From Spongiactinospora rosea (lineage in GTDB: Bacteria; Actinomycetota; Actinomycetes; Streptosporangiales; Streptosporangiaceae), in assembly GCF_003315795.1 (NCBI RefSeq), contig NZ_QMEY01000011.1, forward strand, positions 124,001-188,000: a DNA stretch of 64,000 bases. The letters run 5' to 3'. The stretch's first letter is position 1, and every line of letters begins with the position of its first letter. Positions 24,272 to 33,856 of the stretch are shown here, piece by piece. The position numbers and the translations under genes are program-made. Under the pieces are notes generated by a model. It did no database searches, had not been told where the DNA came from, and was given only the letters and a program-made list of their open reading frames with translations.

Positions 24272-25604
24272 AACGGCGGGTGCGCTCCCGCAGGGCGAGG
24301 GCGGAACCCAGGGTCAGGGGGCCGACCCTGCCGATGAACATCAGCAGAACCAGCAGGATGTGCCCGGCCGGGGTGGCGTCGGCCGTGATGCCGGCGGACA
24401 GCCCGTTCGTGGCGAAGGCCGAGATCACCTCGAACAGCACCTCGTCCAGCGAGTGCGGGGTGAGCACCAGCAGGATGTACGTGGAGACCGCCACCAGCGA
24501 GACGCCCATCAGGGTGATCGCCACGGCCTGCCGCTGCAGCGACTCCGGCAGCCGCCGGTGGCCGACGTTGACGCGGCTCTCGCCGCGCAGTTCGGCCCAC
24601 ACCACCAGGGCGAGCACGCCGAGCGTGGTGACCTTGATGCCGCCCGCGGTGCCGCCGCTGCCGCCGCCGATGAACATCAGCACGTCGGTGGCCAGCCAGC
24701 TCGACGGGTTCATCTGGGAGATGTCCACCGTGTTGAACCCGCCCGAGCGCGGCATCACGGCGGCGAAGAACGCGGCCAGCAGCTTGTCGGCGTCGTCCAG
24801 CGGGCCGAACGTACGCGGGTTGCGCCACTCGGTCACCAGGAAGATCAGCGTGCCGATCAGCAGCAGCCCGGTCGTCACCACGACCGTGATCTTGGTGAGC
24901 ACGGTCCATCGGGAGGGCCGCCGCCACGAGCGGTACAGCTCGAACATCACCGGGAACCCCAGCCCACCGGCCACCACGGCGGCGGCGATGGTGAGCGTGA
25001 TCCACGGATCGGCCACGAACCGCATCAGGTTGTCCGGCCACAGCGCGAACCCGGCGTTGTTGAACGCCGAGATCGCGTGGAACCAGCCGAGGTACAGGGC
25101 CCGGCCGAACGGCTGGCCGTACCCGACCGCGAACCGCGTGGTGAGCACGGCCGCGATCACGACCTCGCACATCAGACTGAACAGCACGACCCTGCGCACC
25201 AGGACGCGCAGGTCCGCCATGCTCGGCGTCTTGGTCTCCACCTGCGCCGACAGCCGGGCGCGCAGGCCGAGCCTGCCGGACACCAGCACGGTGAACAACG
25301 TCGCGAGCGTCATGATCCCGAGCCCGCCCACCTGGATCAGCCCGGCGATCACCACCTCGCCGAACGTCGACCAGTGCGTCTCGGTGTCCACCGCGACCAG
25401 CCCGGTCACGCACACCGCCGAGGTCGCGGTGAACAACGCCGTCAGCAGCCCGGCGGGGGCGCCGGACGTGGTGGCCGCCGGACTGGCGAGCAGCGCCGTG
25501 CCGATCAGGATCACCAGGCCGAATCCGGTCACCACCACCTGCGCGGGGCGCTGGAACCGGTCGAGGAGAGCGGTACCCCACGTCCGCTTCACCGCTCTGG
25601 GCAT
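24237..25604 (-). CDS. TrkH/KtrB-family cation uptake protein
   Basis: A 455-aa polytopic membrane protein with four pore repeats. Selectivity-filter-like segments include TSAVCVTGLVAVDT, SAFNNAGFAL, MPRSGGFNTVDIS and SAFATNGLSAGIT, each with the conserved glycine. It moves K+ (or Na+) together with the RCK subunit downstream. ATG start preceded by GGAAGG. Arranged NhaD-like > TrkH > TrkA on the minus strand with short gaps, consistent with one ion-homeostasis operon. Confidence 0.92.
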   Translation of the reverse strand: MPRAVKRTWGTALLDRFQRPAQVVVTGFGLVILIGTALLASPAATTSGAPAGLLTALFTATSAVCVTGLVAVDTETHWSTFGEVVIAGLIQVGGLGIMTLATLFTVLVSGRLGLRARLSAQVETKTPSMADLRVLVRRVVLFSLMCEVVIAAVLTTRFAVGYGQPFGRALYLGWFHAISAFNNAGFALWPDNLMRFVADPWITLTIAAAVVAGGLGFPVMFELYRSWRRPSRWTVLTKITVVVTTGLLLIGTLIFLVTEWRNPRTFGPLDDADKLLAAFFAAVMPRSGGFNTVDISQMNPSSWLATDVLMFIGGGSGGTAGGIKVTTLGVLALVVWAELRGESRVNVGHRRLPESLQRQAVAITLMGVSLVAVSTYILLVLTPHSLDEVLFEVISAFATNGLSAGITADATPAGHILLVLLMFIGRVGPLTLGSALALRERTRRYELPEERIIVG

Positions 25605-25628
25605 CTGCCTTCCCGTTTCACGTCTTCC

Positions 25629-26915
25629 TCACATCAAGTAACGGAGCCACAGGTACGGTGTGCTGAGGGCGATCATCACGAACGTCACGACGATCCCGTA
25701 ACGGGTGAACTCCCAGAAACTGATCGGCACCCGGTTGCGGGCCGCGATGCCGAGGATCACCACGTTGGCCGCCGCCCCGACCGCCGTGGCGTTGCCGCCG
25801 AGGTCCGCGCCCAGGGCGAGCGCCCACCACAGCACCTGGCCGTCCGGGCCCGCGGCCTGGACCAGGTCGGCCACGATCGGGCTCATGGTCGCGACGTACG
25901 GGATGTTGTCCACGAAGGCCGACAGCCCCGCCGACGCCCACAGCAGCACCATCGCGGCCGGGCCCAGGTGCCCCTGGGTCGCGTCCGCCGCGGCCCGCGA
26001 GACCAGGTCGATCACCCCGGTGTGGACCAGCGCGCCCACCATCACGAACAGCCCCGCGAAGAACACCAGCGTGGGCCACTCCACCTCGCCCAGGGCCTGC
26101 TCGGTGGTCACCTTCGTGGCCGCCACCAGGATCCCCGCCCCCAGGATCGCCACCACCGAGGGCTCGTAGTGCAGCACCGGGTGCAGCACGAACGCCAGCA
26201 GCACCACGGCCAGCACCGCCAGGCTCTGCCACAGCAGCCGCCGGTCGGCGATCGCCTCGCGCTCGTTCAGCGCCATGATCTGCGCGGCCCGCTCCGGGTC
26301 GTACCGGAACGCCCTCCGGAACAGCACCCGGCACAGCCCGACGAACACCACCAGCAGCAGGACGATCAGCGGCGCCAGGTGGACGATGAAGTCGTTGAAG
26401 CTCAGCCCGCCCCGGCTGGCGATGATGATGTTCGGCGGGTCGCCGACCAGCGTGGCCGTCCCGCCGATGTTGGAGGCCATCGCCTCGGCGATCAGGTAGG
26501 GCGTGGCGGGCAGCGCCAGCCGCTCGCACACCAGGAACGTCACCGGGGCGACCAGCAGCACCGTGGTGACGTTGTCCAGCATCCCCGAGGCCACCGCGGT
26601 GATGACCACCAGCAGGGCCATCAGCCGGAACGGCCGGCCCCTGGCCCGCTTGGCCGCCCAGATCGCCAGATACTCGAACACGCCGGTCTGCTTCAGCACG
26701 CCGACGATCACCATCATGCCCAGCAGCAGGAAGATGACGTTCCAGTCGATCGCGGTGCGCTCGTCGAAGAAGGCCGCGTGCGCGTCGGTGGCGTGGACGA
26801 GGAGCATGATCCCCGCCCCGCCCAGGGCGGCGGCGACCCGGTGGATCTTCTCCGTCGCGATGAACGCGTAGGCCCCCAGGAACACCGCGACCGCCAGCCA
26901 GGCGATGAAGGTCAT
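25629..26915 (-). CDS. ArsB/NhaD-like anion or Na+/H+ transporter
   Basis: A 428-aa protein with about 11-12 hydrophobic helices of the ion-transporter superfamily (SLC13/ArsB/NhaD). Two inverted halves show matching signatures: MLDNVTTVLLVAPVTF with IGGTATLVGDPPNIII in the first, and FVDNIPYVATMSPIV with LGGNATAVGAAANVVI in the second. Substrate (arsenite, Na+/H+, dicarboxylate) cannot be fixed; no arsenic genes are near. Twenty-four bases upstream of the TrkH gene, hence probably co-transcribed. Confidence 0.85.
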   Translation of the reverse strand: MTFIAWLAVAVFLGAYAFIATEKIHRVAAALGGAGIMLLVHATDAHAAFFDERTAIDWNVIFLLLGMMVIVGVLKQTGVFEYLAIWAAKRARGRPFRLMALLVVITAVASGMLDNVTTVLLVAPVTFLVCERLALPATPYLIAEAMASNIGGTATLVGDPPNIIIASRGGLSFNDFIVHLAPLIVLLLVVFVGLCRVLFRRAFRYDPERAAQIMALNEREAIADRRLLWQSLAVLAVVLLAFVLHPVLHYEPSVVAILGAGILVAATKVTTEQALGEVEWPTLVFFAGLFVMVGALVHTGVIDLVSRAAADATQGHLGPAAMVLLWASAGLSAFVDNIPYVATMSPIVADLVQAAGPDGQVLWWALALGADLGGNATAVGAAANVVILGIAARNRVPISFWEFTRYGIVVTFVMIALSTPYLWLRYLM

Positions 26916-27085
26916 GAGTCGAGTTCACTCGGTCGCACCGTGTCACCTTCGTCTTCGGTCGGAGTCGTGACGGGATAACGCCGACCAGACTTCCCGGCAC
27001 ACCGTAGGCAACCTATCAAGACACGTAAAGAGGTCGTCCCCCACCCGGCCATGACCGATTCCTACAAGCCATCTGACGTGCGGAT

Positions 27086-28015
27086 ATGGACGATGGAACG
27101 ATGACGATCGACATCACCGCCGCAAACCGTTTCATGATCGCCCACGCCCGCCTGCTGGACCGCCGCCGGTTCGGCCTGATCACCGGCGACTGCGGCCCGG
27201 ACGCCGCGGTCGCCGCCCTGGCCGCGTACGGCGACACGGATGGCGACACGGACGGCGACACGGGGGGAGGGTACGGCTGGGCCCTCGAACCCGACCTCCG
27301 CGCCCCGGAGAGCCAGCCGGTGTGCGCGCTGCACGCCTTCGAGGTGTTCGCGGACATCGCCCCCGCGACCAGCCCGCGCGCCGCCGCGCTGTGCGACTGG
27401 CTCGCGTCGGTGACCCTGCCCGACGGCGGCCTGCCGTTCGCGCTGCCGATCGCGGGCGACACCACCGGGACCGCGCCGTTCTGGCTCGACGCCGACCCCC
27501 GGCGCTCATCGCTGCACATGACCGCCATGCTGGCGGGCATCGCGCACCGCGTCGGCGCGCACGACCCCGCCGTGGCCCGCCACCCCTGGCTCGCCCGGGC
27601 CACCGGGCACGCCATGGACGCCATCGCCGCGCTGGAGGGCCCGGGTCACGCGATCGAGTTCCGGTTCGTCCTGCAACTGCTCGACGTCCTGTACGGCGCG
27701 CACCCCGAAGCGCCCGCCCAGTTGCGGCGCCTGGCGGCGTTCCTCCCCGAATCGGGCCGCATGCCGGTCGCGGGCGGCGCGCCCGGCGAAAGTCTCGGCC
27801 CGCTGGACTTCGCGCCGCTGCCCGGCACCCCGCTGCGCGCGCTCCTGCCCGCCGACCACGTGGCGGCCGAACTGGAACGCCTGGCCGCCGGCCAGCTCCC
27901 GGACGGCGGCTGGACGGTGGACTGGGAGTCCCGCACGCCCGCGGGCGCGCTGGAGTGGCGCGGCTGGGCCACCGTACGCGCGCTCACCATCCTGCGCGCC
28001 AACTCCCTGCTGTGA
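27086..28015 (+). CDS. Prenyltransferase/squalene-oxidase-like alpha-toroid protein
   Basis: A 309-aa protein built of helical repeats; LPDGGLPFALP and LPDGGWTVDW resemble QW-type repeats of the squalene-cyclase/prenyltransferase toroid superfamily. No cyclase DxDD motif is visible, so catalysis is not implied. An Asp/Gly/Thr repeat (GDTDGDTDGDTGGG, about 50-63), encoded by near-identical 12-base units, is probably a loop insertion. ATG 27101 is an equally possible start. Divergent from the ion-transport operon. Confidence 0.65.
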   Translation: MDDGTMTIDITAANRFMIAHARLLDRRRFGLITGDCGPDAAVAALAAYGDTDGDTDGDTGGGYGWALEPDLRAPESQPVCALHAFEVFADIAPATSPRAAALCDWLASVTLPDGGLPFALPIAGDTTGTAPFWLDADPRRSSLHMTAMLAGIAHRVGAHDPAVARHPWLARATGHAMDAIAALEGPGHAIEFRFVLQLLDVLYGAHPEAPAQLRRLAAFLPESGRMPVAGGAPGESLGPLDFAPLPGTPLRALLPADHVAAELERLAAGQLPDGGWTVDWESRTPAGALEWRGWATVRALTILRANSLL

Positions 28016-28019
28016 ACGC

Positions 28020-28271
28020 TCACCCACGGGTCGGCGGCTCGAACCCCTCGCTCTCCCCGTAGACCCGCTTCTTGTCCGGGTCGCGTTCCGGCTGCCCGGC
28101 CGGGTCCGTGGCGGACGGCGTCATCTCGTCGCCGAAGTCCGGTACGTCGTGCAGCTCCGGGTCGCGGCGGCGGTCGGCCAGCGGCACGTTCGCCGGCTCC
28201 CGCTCGTTGTCCGGTATGCGGTCGTCATCCCGTCCCCGATCCGCCGAGGAGGATTTATCTTCATGGCTCAT
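28020..28271 (-). CDS. Small hydrophilic, acidic protein, unknown
   Basis: An 83-residue product from ATG 28271 (a GTG at 28298 is open upstream). It is dominated by Asp, Glu, Arg, Pro and Ser, with no hydrophobic core, and is probably disordered. Ends GESEGFEPPTRG. Convergent with the preceding gene, stops 4 bp apart. I recognise no family. Confidence 0.5.
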   Translation of the reverse strand: MSHEDKSSSADRGRDDDRIPDNEREPANVPLADRRRDPELHDVPDFGDEMTPSATDPAGQPERDPDKKRVYGESEGFEPPTRG

Positions 28272-28361
28272 GCCGGAGTCGCCTACCCTGGGTCGCACGC
28301 CTCATGTCCATCCCGGCGGCAAACCACCCCCCACAGCCGCCCCGACCCAGTGAGGTGCCGC

Positions 28362-28994
28362 ATGGCCGCCGACCCGGCCGCCCACGCTTCCACCGGCGAG
28401 CTTCGCTACCCAGCGGGTTCCCTGGTCATGCTCACGGGCCTGCCCGGCGCGGGCAAGAGCACACTGCTACGCCGCCTGTACGGCATCAGCGGCGAGGAGA
28501 CCCGGCCCGTCGCGGGCGACGGCGTCCTGGTCATCGACACCTACCAGGCCCGCAACTGGTGGTCCCGCTACCTGCGCCCGGTGCCGCCGCGCCTGCGGAC
28601 CCCCTTCGTCCACGCCACCCACGTATGGCGTATCGCCAAGGCCGTCAGCGGCGGCCGGTCCGTCGTCGCGCACAGCCGCGGCACCTGGCCGCACATCCTG
28701 TACGGCTTCGCCTGGCTCGCCCACCGCTACCGCGCCCAGATGCACCTGCTCATGCTCGACGTCGAACCGCGCGTCGCCTGGGCGGGCCAGCACACCCGGG
28801 GACGCGTGGTCACCGCGGCCACCTTCGTGCGGCACTGCCGCCGCTGGCGGGTCCTGGTCGGCCAGGCCCGCACCGGCAGGGTCGCGCACGCCGACGGGGT
28901 CACCGTCCTTTCCCGCCCGGACGCCGACCGGGTCCACGCCATCCGCTTCGGCCGCCCCGAGCCGGTTCCGGCCGAAACCGTCGGAGGCGCATGA
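28362..28994 (+). CDS. P-loop NTPase, adenylylsulfate/zeta-kinase-like
   Basis: A 210-aa protein, ATG with GAGGTG just upstream. Walker A is perfect (LTGLPGAGKSTLLRRL, about 24-39). The layout, with a single small domain, VLVIDTYQARNWW, SVVAHSRGTWPHI and a lid-like HTRGRVVTAATFVRHCRRW, recalls kinases of the AAA_33/zeta-toxin type. The phosphate acceptor is unknown. The next gene lies 12 bp downstream and may be co-transcribed. Confidence 0.7.
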   Translation: MAADPAAHASTGELRYPAGSLVMLTGLPGAGKSTLLRRLYGISGEETRPVAGDGVLVIDTYQARNWWSRYLRPVPPRLRTPFVHATHVWRIAKAVSGGRSVVAHSRGTWPHILYGFAWLAHRYRAQMHLLMLDVEPRVAWAGQHTRGRVVTAATFVRHCRRWRVLVGQARTGRVAHADGVTVLSRPDADRVHAIRFGRPEPVPAETVGGA

Positions 28995-29006
28995 CACGCT
29001 TGGCGC

Positions 29007-29369
29007 GTGCTCAGTGACCAACGTGGCCCGATGATCAAGGGGCTGGACGCCTCGGCCGAGCCGCGCCGCTACTGGCGCGGCCACGACGAGGAGGGCGGCA
29101 TCTGGCTGTTCGAGACCGTGGAGGAGGCGGGCGAGCAGTGGGCGGTCAAGCAGATCGAGATCGACCCCCGCCGCCAGGTCCACAAATACTGGTGGCGGCA
29201 CCTCGACGACGCCCACGGCTTCCTCACCGACCAGGCGGTGGAGCTGTGGGAGTTCGGCATGACCGAGATCTCCGGAGAGGCGTTCGCCCAGGTATGGAAC
29301 ACCGTGAGCTGTGCCTGCGGCGCCGCCCCTGAAGATAAGGTGCAAAGGCCGGAGCCCGCAGGCCCCTGA
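29007..29369 (+). CDS. Hypothetical protein, 120 aa
   Basis: Starts at GTG 29007 or ATG 29031. A compact acidic protein rich in Trp (YWRGHDEEGGIWLFETVEEA; KYWWRHLDDAHGFLTDQA) with no membrane segment. I do not recognise it. Its position 12 bp after the P-loop protein and 43 bp before the helicase hints at an operon. Confidence 0.6.
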   Translation: MLSDQRGPMIKGLDASAEPRRYWRGHDEEGGIWLFETVEEAGEQWAVKQIEIDPRRQVHKYWWRHLDDAHGFLTDQAVELWEFGMTEISGEAFAQVWNTVSCACGAAPEDKVQRPEPAGP

Positions 29370-29412
29370 CCCCCGCGGGCCGTGCCGGCCCAGGGTCGTT
29401 GGGCGAGTGGGA

Positions 29413-32400
29413 GTGGTCGCGTTGCTGGTCGTGCATGGAGTCTGGGCCGACGGGCACCTCGCCCTTTGGGCGGAGGACACCACACCCCGGCCCGACTCTC
29501 CCGTATCTGCCACTGGGCCCGCCACCGGGCGCGGGCAGGTACGGCCGCACCCGTTCGCCGCCGCCGCCGACGCCCTCACCGCGGCCCTCGGCGGCCACGC
29601 CACCGGGGCGGAGCAGGCCGAGCTGCCCATCGCCCTGCCCGGCACTGCCAAGGGCCCGATCCCCTCGCCGGAGTCCGGCCTGACCAGCGCCGCCCGCCGT
29701 CCCCGGCTGACCGCCTGGCGGGTCCCCGCGCTGCTGCTCACCCCCACGGCCGCGCTGCCGCTGCTCGGCCACCTGGCCGACGCCGCCGACGCCCCGGCCG
29801 ACGACTCCCCCGACTGGGGTCCCGGCCCGTCCCTGCGCTACCTCGCCGTGCTCGCCGAGACCGCCCGCGACCTCGTCCGCAGGGGCCGGGTCCTGCCCCA
29901 GCTCGTCACCGAGGACGGCGTGCGCGCGGGCCGCTGGCGTCCGGTCCTCACCGGCCGCGACGCCACCGCCTTCCGCGACCTGGCCCAGGCCATGCCCCCG
30001 GTCTGCCGCGCCGCCACCACCACGGACGGCGACGGCACGGCGGCGCGGGTGCTGCGCGACGCCCTCGGCGGCCTCGCCGACGCGGCGACCCGCGCCCTGC
30101 TGCCCGACCGGCTGCTCGCCGGGGCGCGGCCAGGCCGCAAGAGCGCCCTGCCCGACCGCTGGCTGCACGCCCTGACCGGCGACGACGCCACCCTCCCCGG
30201 CGCGAACCCGGCCGCCGCAGCGGAGCTGGACGGCGAGCTGGCCGCCTGGTTCGAGGCCGCCCGCGAGCTGGAGGGCCCGGTCCGGGTCTGCTTCCGGCTC
30301 ATGGAACCGGTGGGCGAGGAGGAGTCCTGGGAGATCGAGTTCGCTCTCCAGTCCACCGACGACCCCAGCCTGTACATCCCCGCCGCGCAGGTCTGGGACG
30401 GCGAACGCCTCCCCGGCCTGCCCAGACGCCCCGACGAGACGCTGCTCGCCGGGCTCGGCCGCGCCGTCCGCCTGTGCCCCGAGCTGTACTCCGCGCTGCG
30501 CTCCCCCCGCCCGAGCGGCATGATCGTCGACACCGCCTGGGCCTTCACCTTCCTGCGCCACGCCGCCCCGCTCCTCCAGGCCGCAGGGTACGGCGTCCAA
30601 CTGCCCGCCTGGGCCGGCCGCAAGGGCCTCGGCCTGAAGCTCACCACCCGCTCCCGCACCGGCCCCAAGGCCGCCGCCGCCCAGGGCTTCGGCCTGAAGG
30701 AACTGGTCGACTTCAAGATCGATCTGGCCGTCGGCGACCACACCATCAGCGAGGCGGAGCTGGCCGAGCTGGCCCGGTTGAAGGTCCCCCTCGTCCGCAT
30801 CCGCGGCCAATGGGTGGAGCTGGACGACCAGCAGCTCAAGGCCGCCCTCAAGGTCGTCGAACGCCGCCGCAGCGGCGAGATGACCATCTCCGACGTCCTC
30901 AACGAGGTCGTCGAGGGCGAAGACGAAGGACTCCCCCTCCTCGAAGTCGACGCCGACGGCATGCTCGGCGACCTCCTCTCCGGCGAACCCGACCGCCGCC
31001 TCACCCCCGTCCCCACCCCAACCACCTTCCACGGCACCCTCCGCCCCTACCAGGAACGCGGCCTGTCCTGGCTCTCCTTCCTCTCCACCCTCGGCCTCGG
31101 CGGCATCCTCGCGGACGACATGGGCCTGGGTAAGTGCATCGCCCCCGACTCCCCTGTCTTCGTGAACGGCACCCTGGTCGAGGCGAAGCATCTCTGGGAG
31201 CGGTTCAGCGGCCCGGCGACCTTCGACGGAGAGGGCGAATGGTCGGTGCCGGAAGCGCCGCTGATCACCAACTGCGTCGACGCTTCGGGCCGGATGGCCA
31301 CCGCGGCGATCACCCGGCTGTACCGGCAGCACGTACGCGAACGGCTCCGGCGTGTCCGGCTGGACGACGGCAGCGAACTCACGATCACCGCGCGGCACCG
31401 CCTGCTCGGCCTCGGCGGATGGACCAACGACATCGCGCCGGGCGACCGGATCTGCGTACCGAGGCGTCTGCACTGGACGGGCGGCCCCGCCGACCCCGAC
31501 CTCACCGTGCTGCTGGCCTGGCAGATCTCCGAGGGGCACGAGTCCCGGACCGGCGATCTGCGCATCTACCAGAAGGACCCCGCAGTCCTTGAGTCCCTGG
31601 CGGATCGGGTGCATGCCATCGGTGAGCGCTTCGGCCTGGCGGTCAACACCCCCACTGTGCGCCGCGACAGGAACGTCCACATGCTGCGGATGTGCAGCGC
31701 CGACTACGCGAGGTTCCTCGCGCGGCACGGTTACCGGTGGGGACAGCGGTCGGCCGGGAAGCGGATTCCCGACCTGATCATGTCGGCCGACGACCGAACC
31801 GTCCGTACCTTCCTTCGGGAGTACTTCTCGGCCGAGGGAAGCGTGCTCAGCGGCATGCGGATGGTCGAGATCGCTTCCGCGTCGCCCTGGCTCATGTCGC
31901 AGCTCGCCACACTGCTGCGCCGCTTCGGCATCTGGCTCCGCACCACCGAGAAGATGAAGCACGCCACCAACGGCACCGGCATCAAGCGTCCCTACCGCAT
32001 CGGCGTCATCGGCGGCCCGGCGCTGCGCGCCTTCCGCGACCTCATCGGTTTCGCCGATCCCGGCAAGCAGGCCAAGCTCGACGCGCTCTGCGCGAAGCCC
32101 GCCAACAGCAACGTTGAAGGCGTTCCCGGATCCGACCTGCTCTCGGCCGCGTACACGCTCACCGGCCTGCCGCAACGACACTTCGGCGTCGGCACCGTCT
32201 ACTTCTCCGGCTCCCAGGAGCCGTCCCCCGCCACCGCGAACGTCGCCGTCGCCGCCATGGACGGCATCCTGTCCGGCGAGTCCGAGCGCGACTACCTGGC
32301 GCGGCCCCGTACGAAGTGGACCGAGGCGGTGTGCGCCGCCTACACGGGCCTGGACCGCCCGGCCTTGTCGGCGATCCGCGACGAACTGTCCCGCCGGGCC

Positions 32401-33849
32401 TCGCAGGAGGTGTTCTACGCGCGCGTCGTGTCGGTCGAGGAGATCGACTACGAGGGTCACGTCTACGACTTCGAGGTGGCGGGCGAGCACAACTTCGTGG
32501 CGGGCGGCATGCTCTGCCACAACACCGCGCAGACCCTGTCGCTCCTGCTCAACGAACGGACCGAAGGAGCCGTGGCGCCGACGTTGCTGGTGTGTCCGAT
32601 GTCGGTGGTGACGAACTGGCACAAGGAGGCGGGGCGGTTCGCGCCCTCGCTGCGGGTGTACGTGCATCACGGGGGGAGCAGGAAGCGGGCGGAGGAGCTG
32701 GAGGAGGCGGTGGCGGAGGCGGATCTGGTGATCACGACGTATGGGACGGCGTGGCGGGATCTTGAGGCGTTGCGGGCGTTCGCGTGGGGGCGGGTGGTCT
32801 GTGACGAGGCGCAGGCGATCAAGAACAGTGCGGCGCGGCAGGCGCAGGCCGTGCGCTCGCTGCCGGCCAGGACGCGGCTGGCGCTGACCGGCACGCCGGT
32901 GGAGAACCACCTGGCGGAGTTGTGGTCGATCATGGAGTTCTGCAACCCCGGGCTGCTCGGTCCGGCGCGGCGGTTCAAGCAGCGCTACCAGGAGCCGATC
33001 GAGGCGCGCAACGACGAGGACGCGGCCAGGGCGCTGAAGCGGGCGACGTCCCCGTTCGTGCTCAGGCGGCTGAAGACCGACCGGACGATCATCACCGACC
33101 TGCCGGACAAGCAGGAGATGAAGGTCTGGTGCACGCTGACGCCCGAGCAGGCCAGCCTGTACCAGGCGGTGCTCGGCGACATGATGGCGAAGATCGACCA
33201 GAGCGAGGGCATCGAGCGGCGCGGCAACGTGCTGGCCACGATGACCCGGCTCAAGCAGGTCTGCAACCACCCGGCGCACCTGCTGAAGGACGGCTCGCGG
33301 CTGGCCGGGCGGTCGGGGAAGCTGGCCCGGCTGGAGGAGCTGGCCGCGGAGATCGTCGAGGAGGGGGACAAGGCGCTGGTGTTCACCCAGTACGCCGAGT
33401 GGGGCTCGCTGCTCCAGCCGTACCTCGCGGCGCACCTGGATCGCCCGGTGCTGTGGCTGCACGGCGGGCTGCCCAAGAAGAAGCGGGACGAGCTGGTGGA
33501 GCGGTTCCAGACCGACGAGGAGCCGATGCTGTTCCTGCTGTCGCTGAAGGCGGCGGGCACCGGCCTGAACCTCACCGCGGCCAGCCACGTGATCCATGTG
33601 GACCGCTGGTGGAATCCGGCGGTGGAGGACCAGGCCACCGACCGGGCCTTCCGGATCGGGCAGACGAAGAACGTCCAGGTGCGCAAGTTCGTGTGCGCGG
33701 GCACCCTGGAGGAGCGGATCGACGAGATGATCGAGCGGAAGAAGGCGCTGGCCGAGCGGGTGGTGGGCACCGGCGAGGAGTGGATCTCCGAGCTGTCCAC
33801 CGAGCAGTTGCGCGAGCTGTTCGCGCTGGGGCCCGAGGCGGTGAGCTGA
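29413..33849 (+). CDS. SNF2/RapA-family DEAD/DEAH helicase interrupted by an intein
   Basis: Encodes a 1478-aa precursor from GTG 29413; removing the intein leaves about 1015 aa, normal for this bacterial Swi2/Snf2 class. The N-terminal accessory domain starts VALLVVHGVWADG and has LALWAED. Core motifs follow: Walker A split by the intein (ADDMGLGK ... TAQTL), CDEAQAIKN (II), LALTGTPVEN (III), then helicase C with VFTQYAEWGSLL, SLKAAGTGLNLTAA and the arginine-finger motif DQATDRAFRIGQ. It is an ATP-driven DNA translocase/remodeller. A SWIM zinc-finger gene follows 7 bp later, its usual partner. Confidence 0.93.
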   Translation: MVALLVVHGVWADGHLALWAEDTTPRPDSPVSATGPATGRGQVRPHPFAAAADALTAALGGHATGAEQAELPIALPGTAKGPIPSPESGLTSAARRPRLTAWRVPALLLTPTAALPLLGHLADAADAPADDSPDWGPGPSLRYLAVLAETARDLVRRGRVLPQLVTEDGVRAGRWRPVLTGRDATAFRDLAQAMPPVCRAATTTDGDGTAARVLRDALGGLADAATRALLPDRLLAGARPGRKSALPDRWLHALTGDDATLPGANPAAAAELDGELAAWFEAARELEGPVRVCFRLMEPVGEEESWEIEFALQSTDDPSLYIPAAQVWDGERLPGLPRRPDETLLAGLGRAVRLCPELYSALRSPRPSGMIVDTAWAFTFLRHAAPLLQAAGYGVQLPAWAGRKGLGLKLTTRSRTGPKAAAAQGFGLKELVDFKIDLAVGDHTISEAELAELARLKVPLVRIRGQWVELDDQQLKAALKVVERRRSGEMTISDVLNEVVEGEDEGLPLLEVDADGMLGDLLSGEPDRRLTPVPTPTTFHGTLRPYQERGLSWLSFLSTLGLGGILADDMGLGKCIAPDSPVFVNGTLVEAKHLWERFSGPATFDGEGEWSVPEAPLITNCVDASGRMATAAITRLYRQHVRERLRRVRLDDGSELTITARHRLLGLGGWTNDIAPGDRICVPRRLHWTGGPADPDLTVLLAWQISEGHESRTGDLRIYQKDPAVLESLADRVHAIGERFGLAVNTPTVRRDRNVHMLRMCSADYARFLARHGYRWGQRSAGKRIPDLIMSADDRTVRTFLREYFSAEGSVLSGMRMVEIASASPWLMSQLATLLRRFGIWLRTTEKMKHATNGTGIKRPYRIGVIGGPALRAFRDLIGFADPGKQAKLDALCAKPANSNVEGVPGSDLLSAAYTLTGLPQRHFGVGTVYFSGSQEPSPATANVAVAAMDGILSGESERDYLARPRTKWTEAVCAAYTGLDRPALSAIRDELSRRASQEVFYARVVSVEEIDYEGHVYDFEVAGEHNFVAGGMLCHNTAQTLSLLLNERTEGAVAPTLLVCPMSVVTNWHKEAGRFAPSLRVYVHHGGSRKRAEELEEAVAEADLVITTYGTAWRDLEALRAFAWGRVVCDEAQAIKNSAARQAQAVRSLPARTRLALTGTPVENHLAELWSIMEFCNPGLLGPARRFKQRYQEPIEARNDEDAARALKRATSPFVLRRLKTDRTIITDLPDKQEMKVWCTLTPEQASLYQAVLGDMMAKIDQSEGIERRGNVLATMTRLKQVCNHPAHLLKDGSRLAGRSGKLARLEELAAEIVEEGDKALVFTQYAEWGSLLQPYLAAHLDRPVLWLHGGLPKKKRDELVERFQTDEEPMLFLLSLKAAGTGLNLTAASHVIHVDRWWNPAVEDQATDRAFRIGQTKNVQVRKFVCAGTLEERIDEMIERKKALAERVVGTGEEWISELSTEQLRELFALGPEAVS
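31135..32523 (+). mobile_element. Intein (463 aa) with LAGLIDADG-like endonuclease domain in the helicase Walker A
   Basis: Starts at Cys (CIAPDSPVFVNG, block A) immediately after the GK of GKT and ends VYDFEVAGEHNFVAGG...CHN before Thr (blocks F and G), so the extein +1 residue is Thr. Block B has TITARHRLL (TxxH). The middle about 250 residues carry two weak LAGLIDADG-like helices (LLAWQISEGHE and FLREYFSAEGSV), typical of a homing endonuclease whose activity may be decayed. Splicing would rebuild GLGKTAQTL exactly; without it the ATPase is dead. Confidence 0.93.
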
Positions 33850-33856
33850 GGTGCCG

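Noticed and set aside
24360-26978. Long open frame antisense to TrkH and the NhaD-like gene
   Set aside because: His/Gln/Arg-rich low-complexity product typical of antisense frames in high-GC DNA.
27235-27275. Short tandem 12-base repeat encoding GDTDGD as a CRISPR or VNTR element
   Set aside because: Only about three in-frame copies without spacers; explained as a protein loop.
28020-28060. GFEPPTRG tail of the small acidic protein suggesting a tRNA on the other strand
   Set aside because: No acceptor, D or anticodon stems could be built around it, unlike at 14469-14542.
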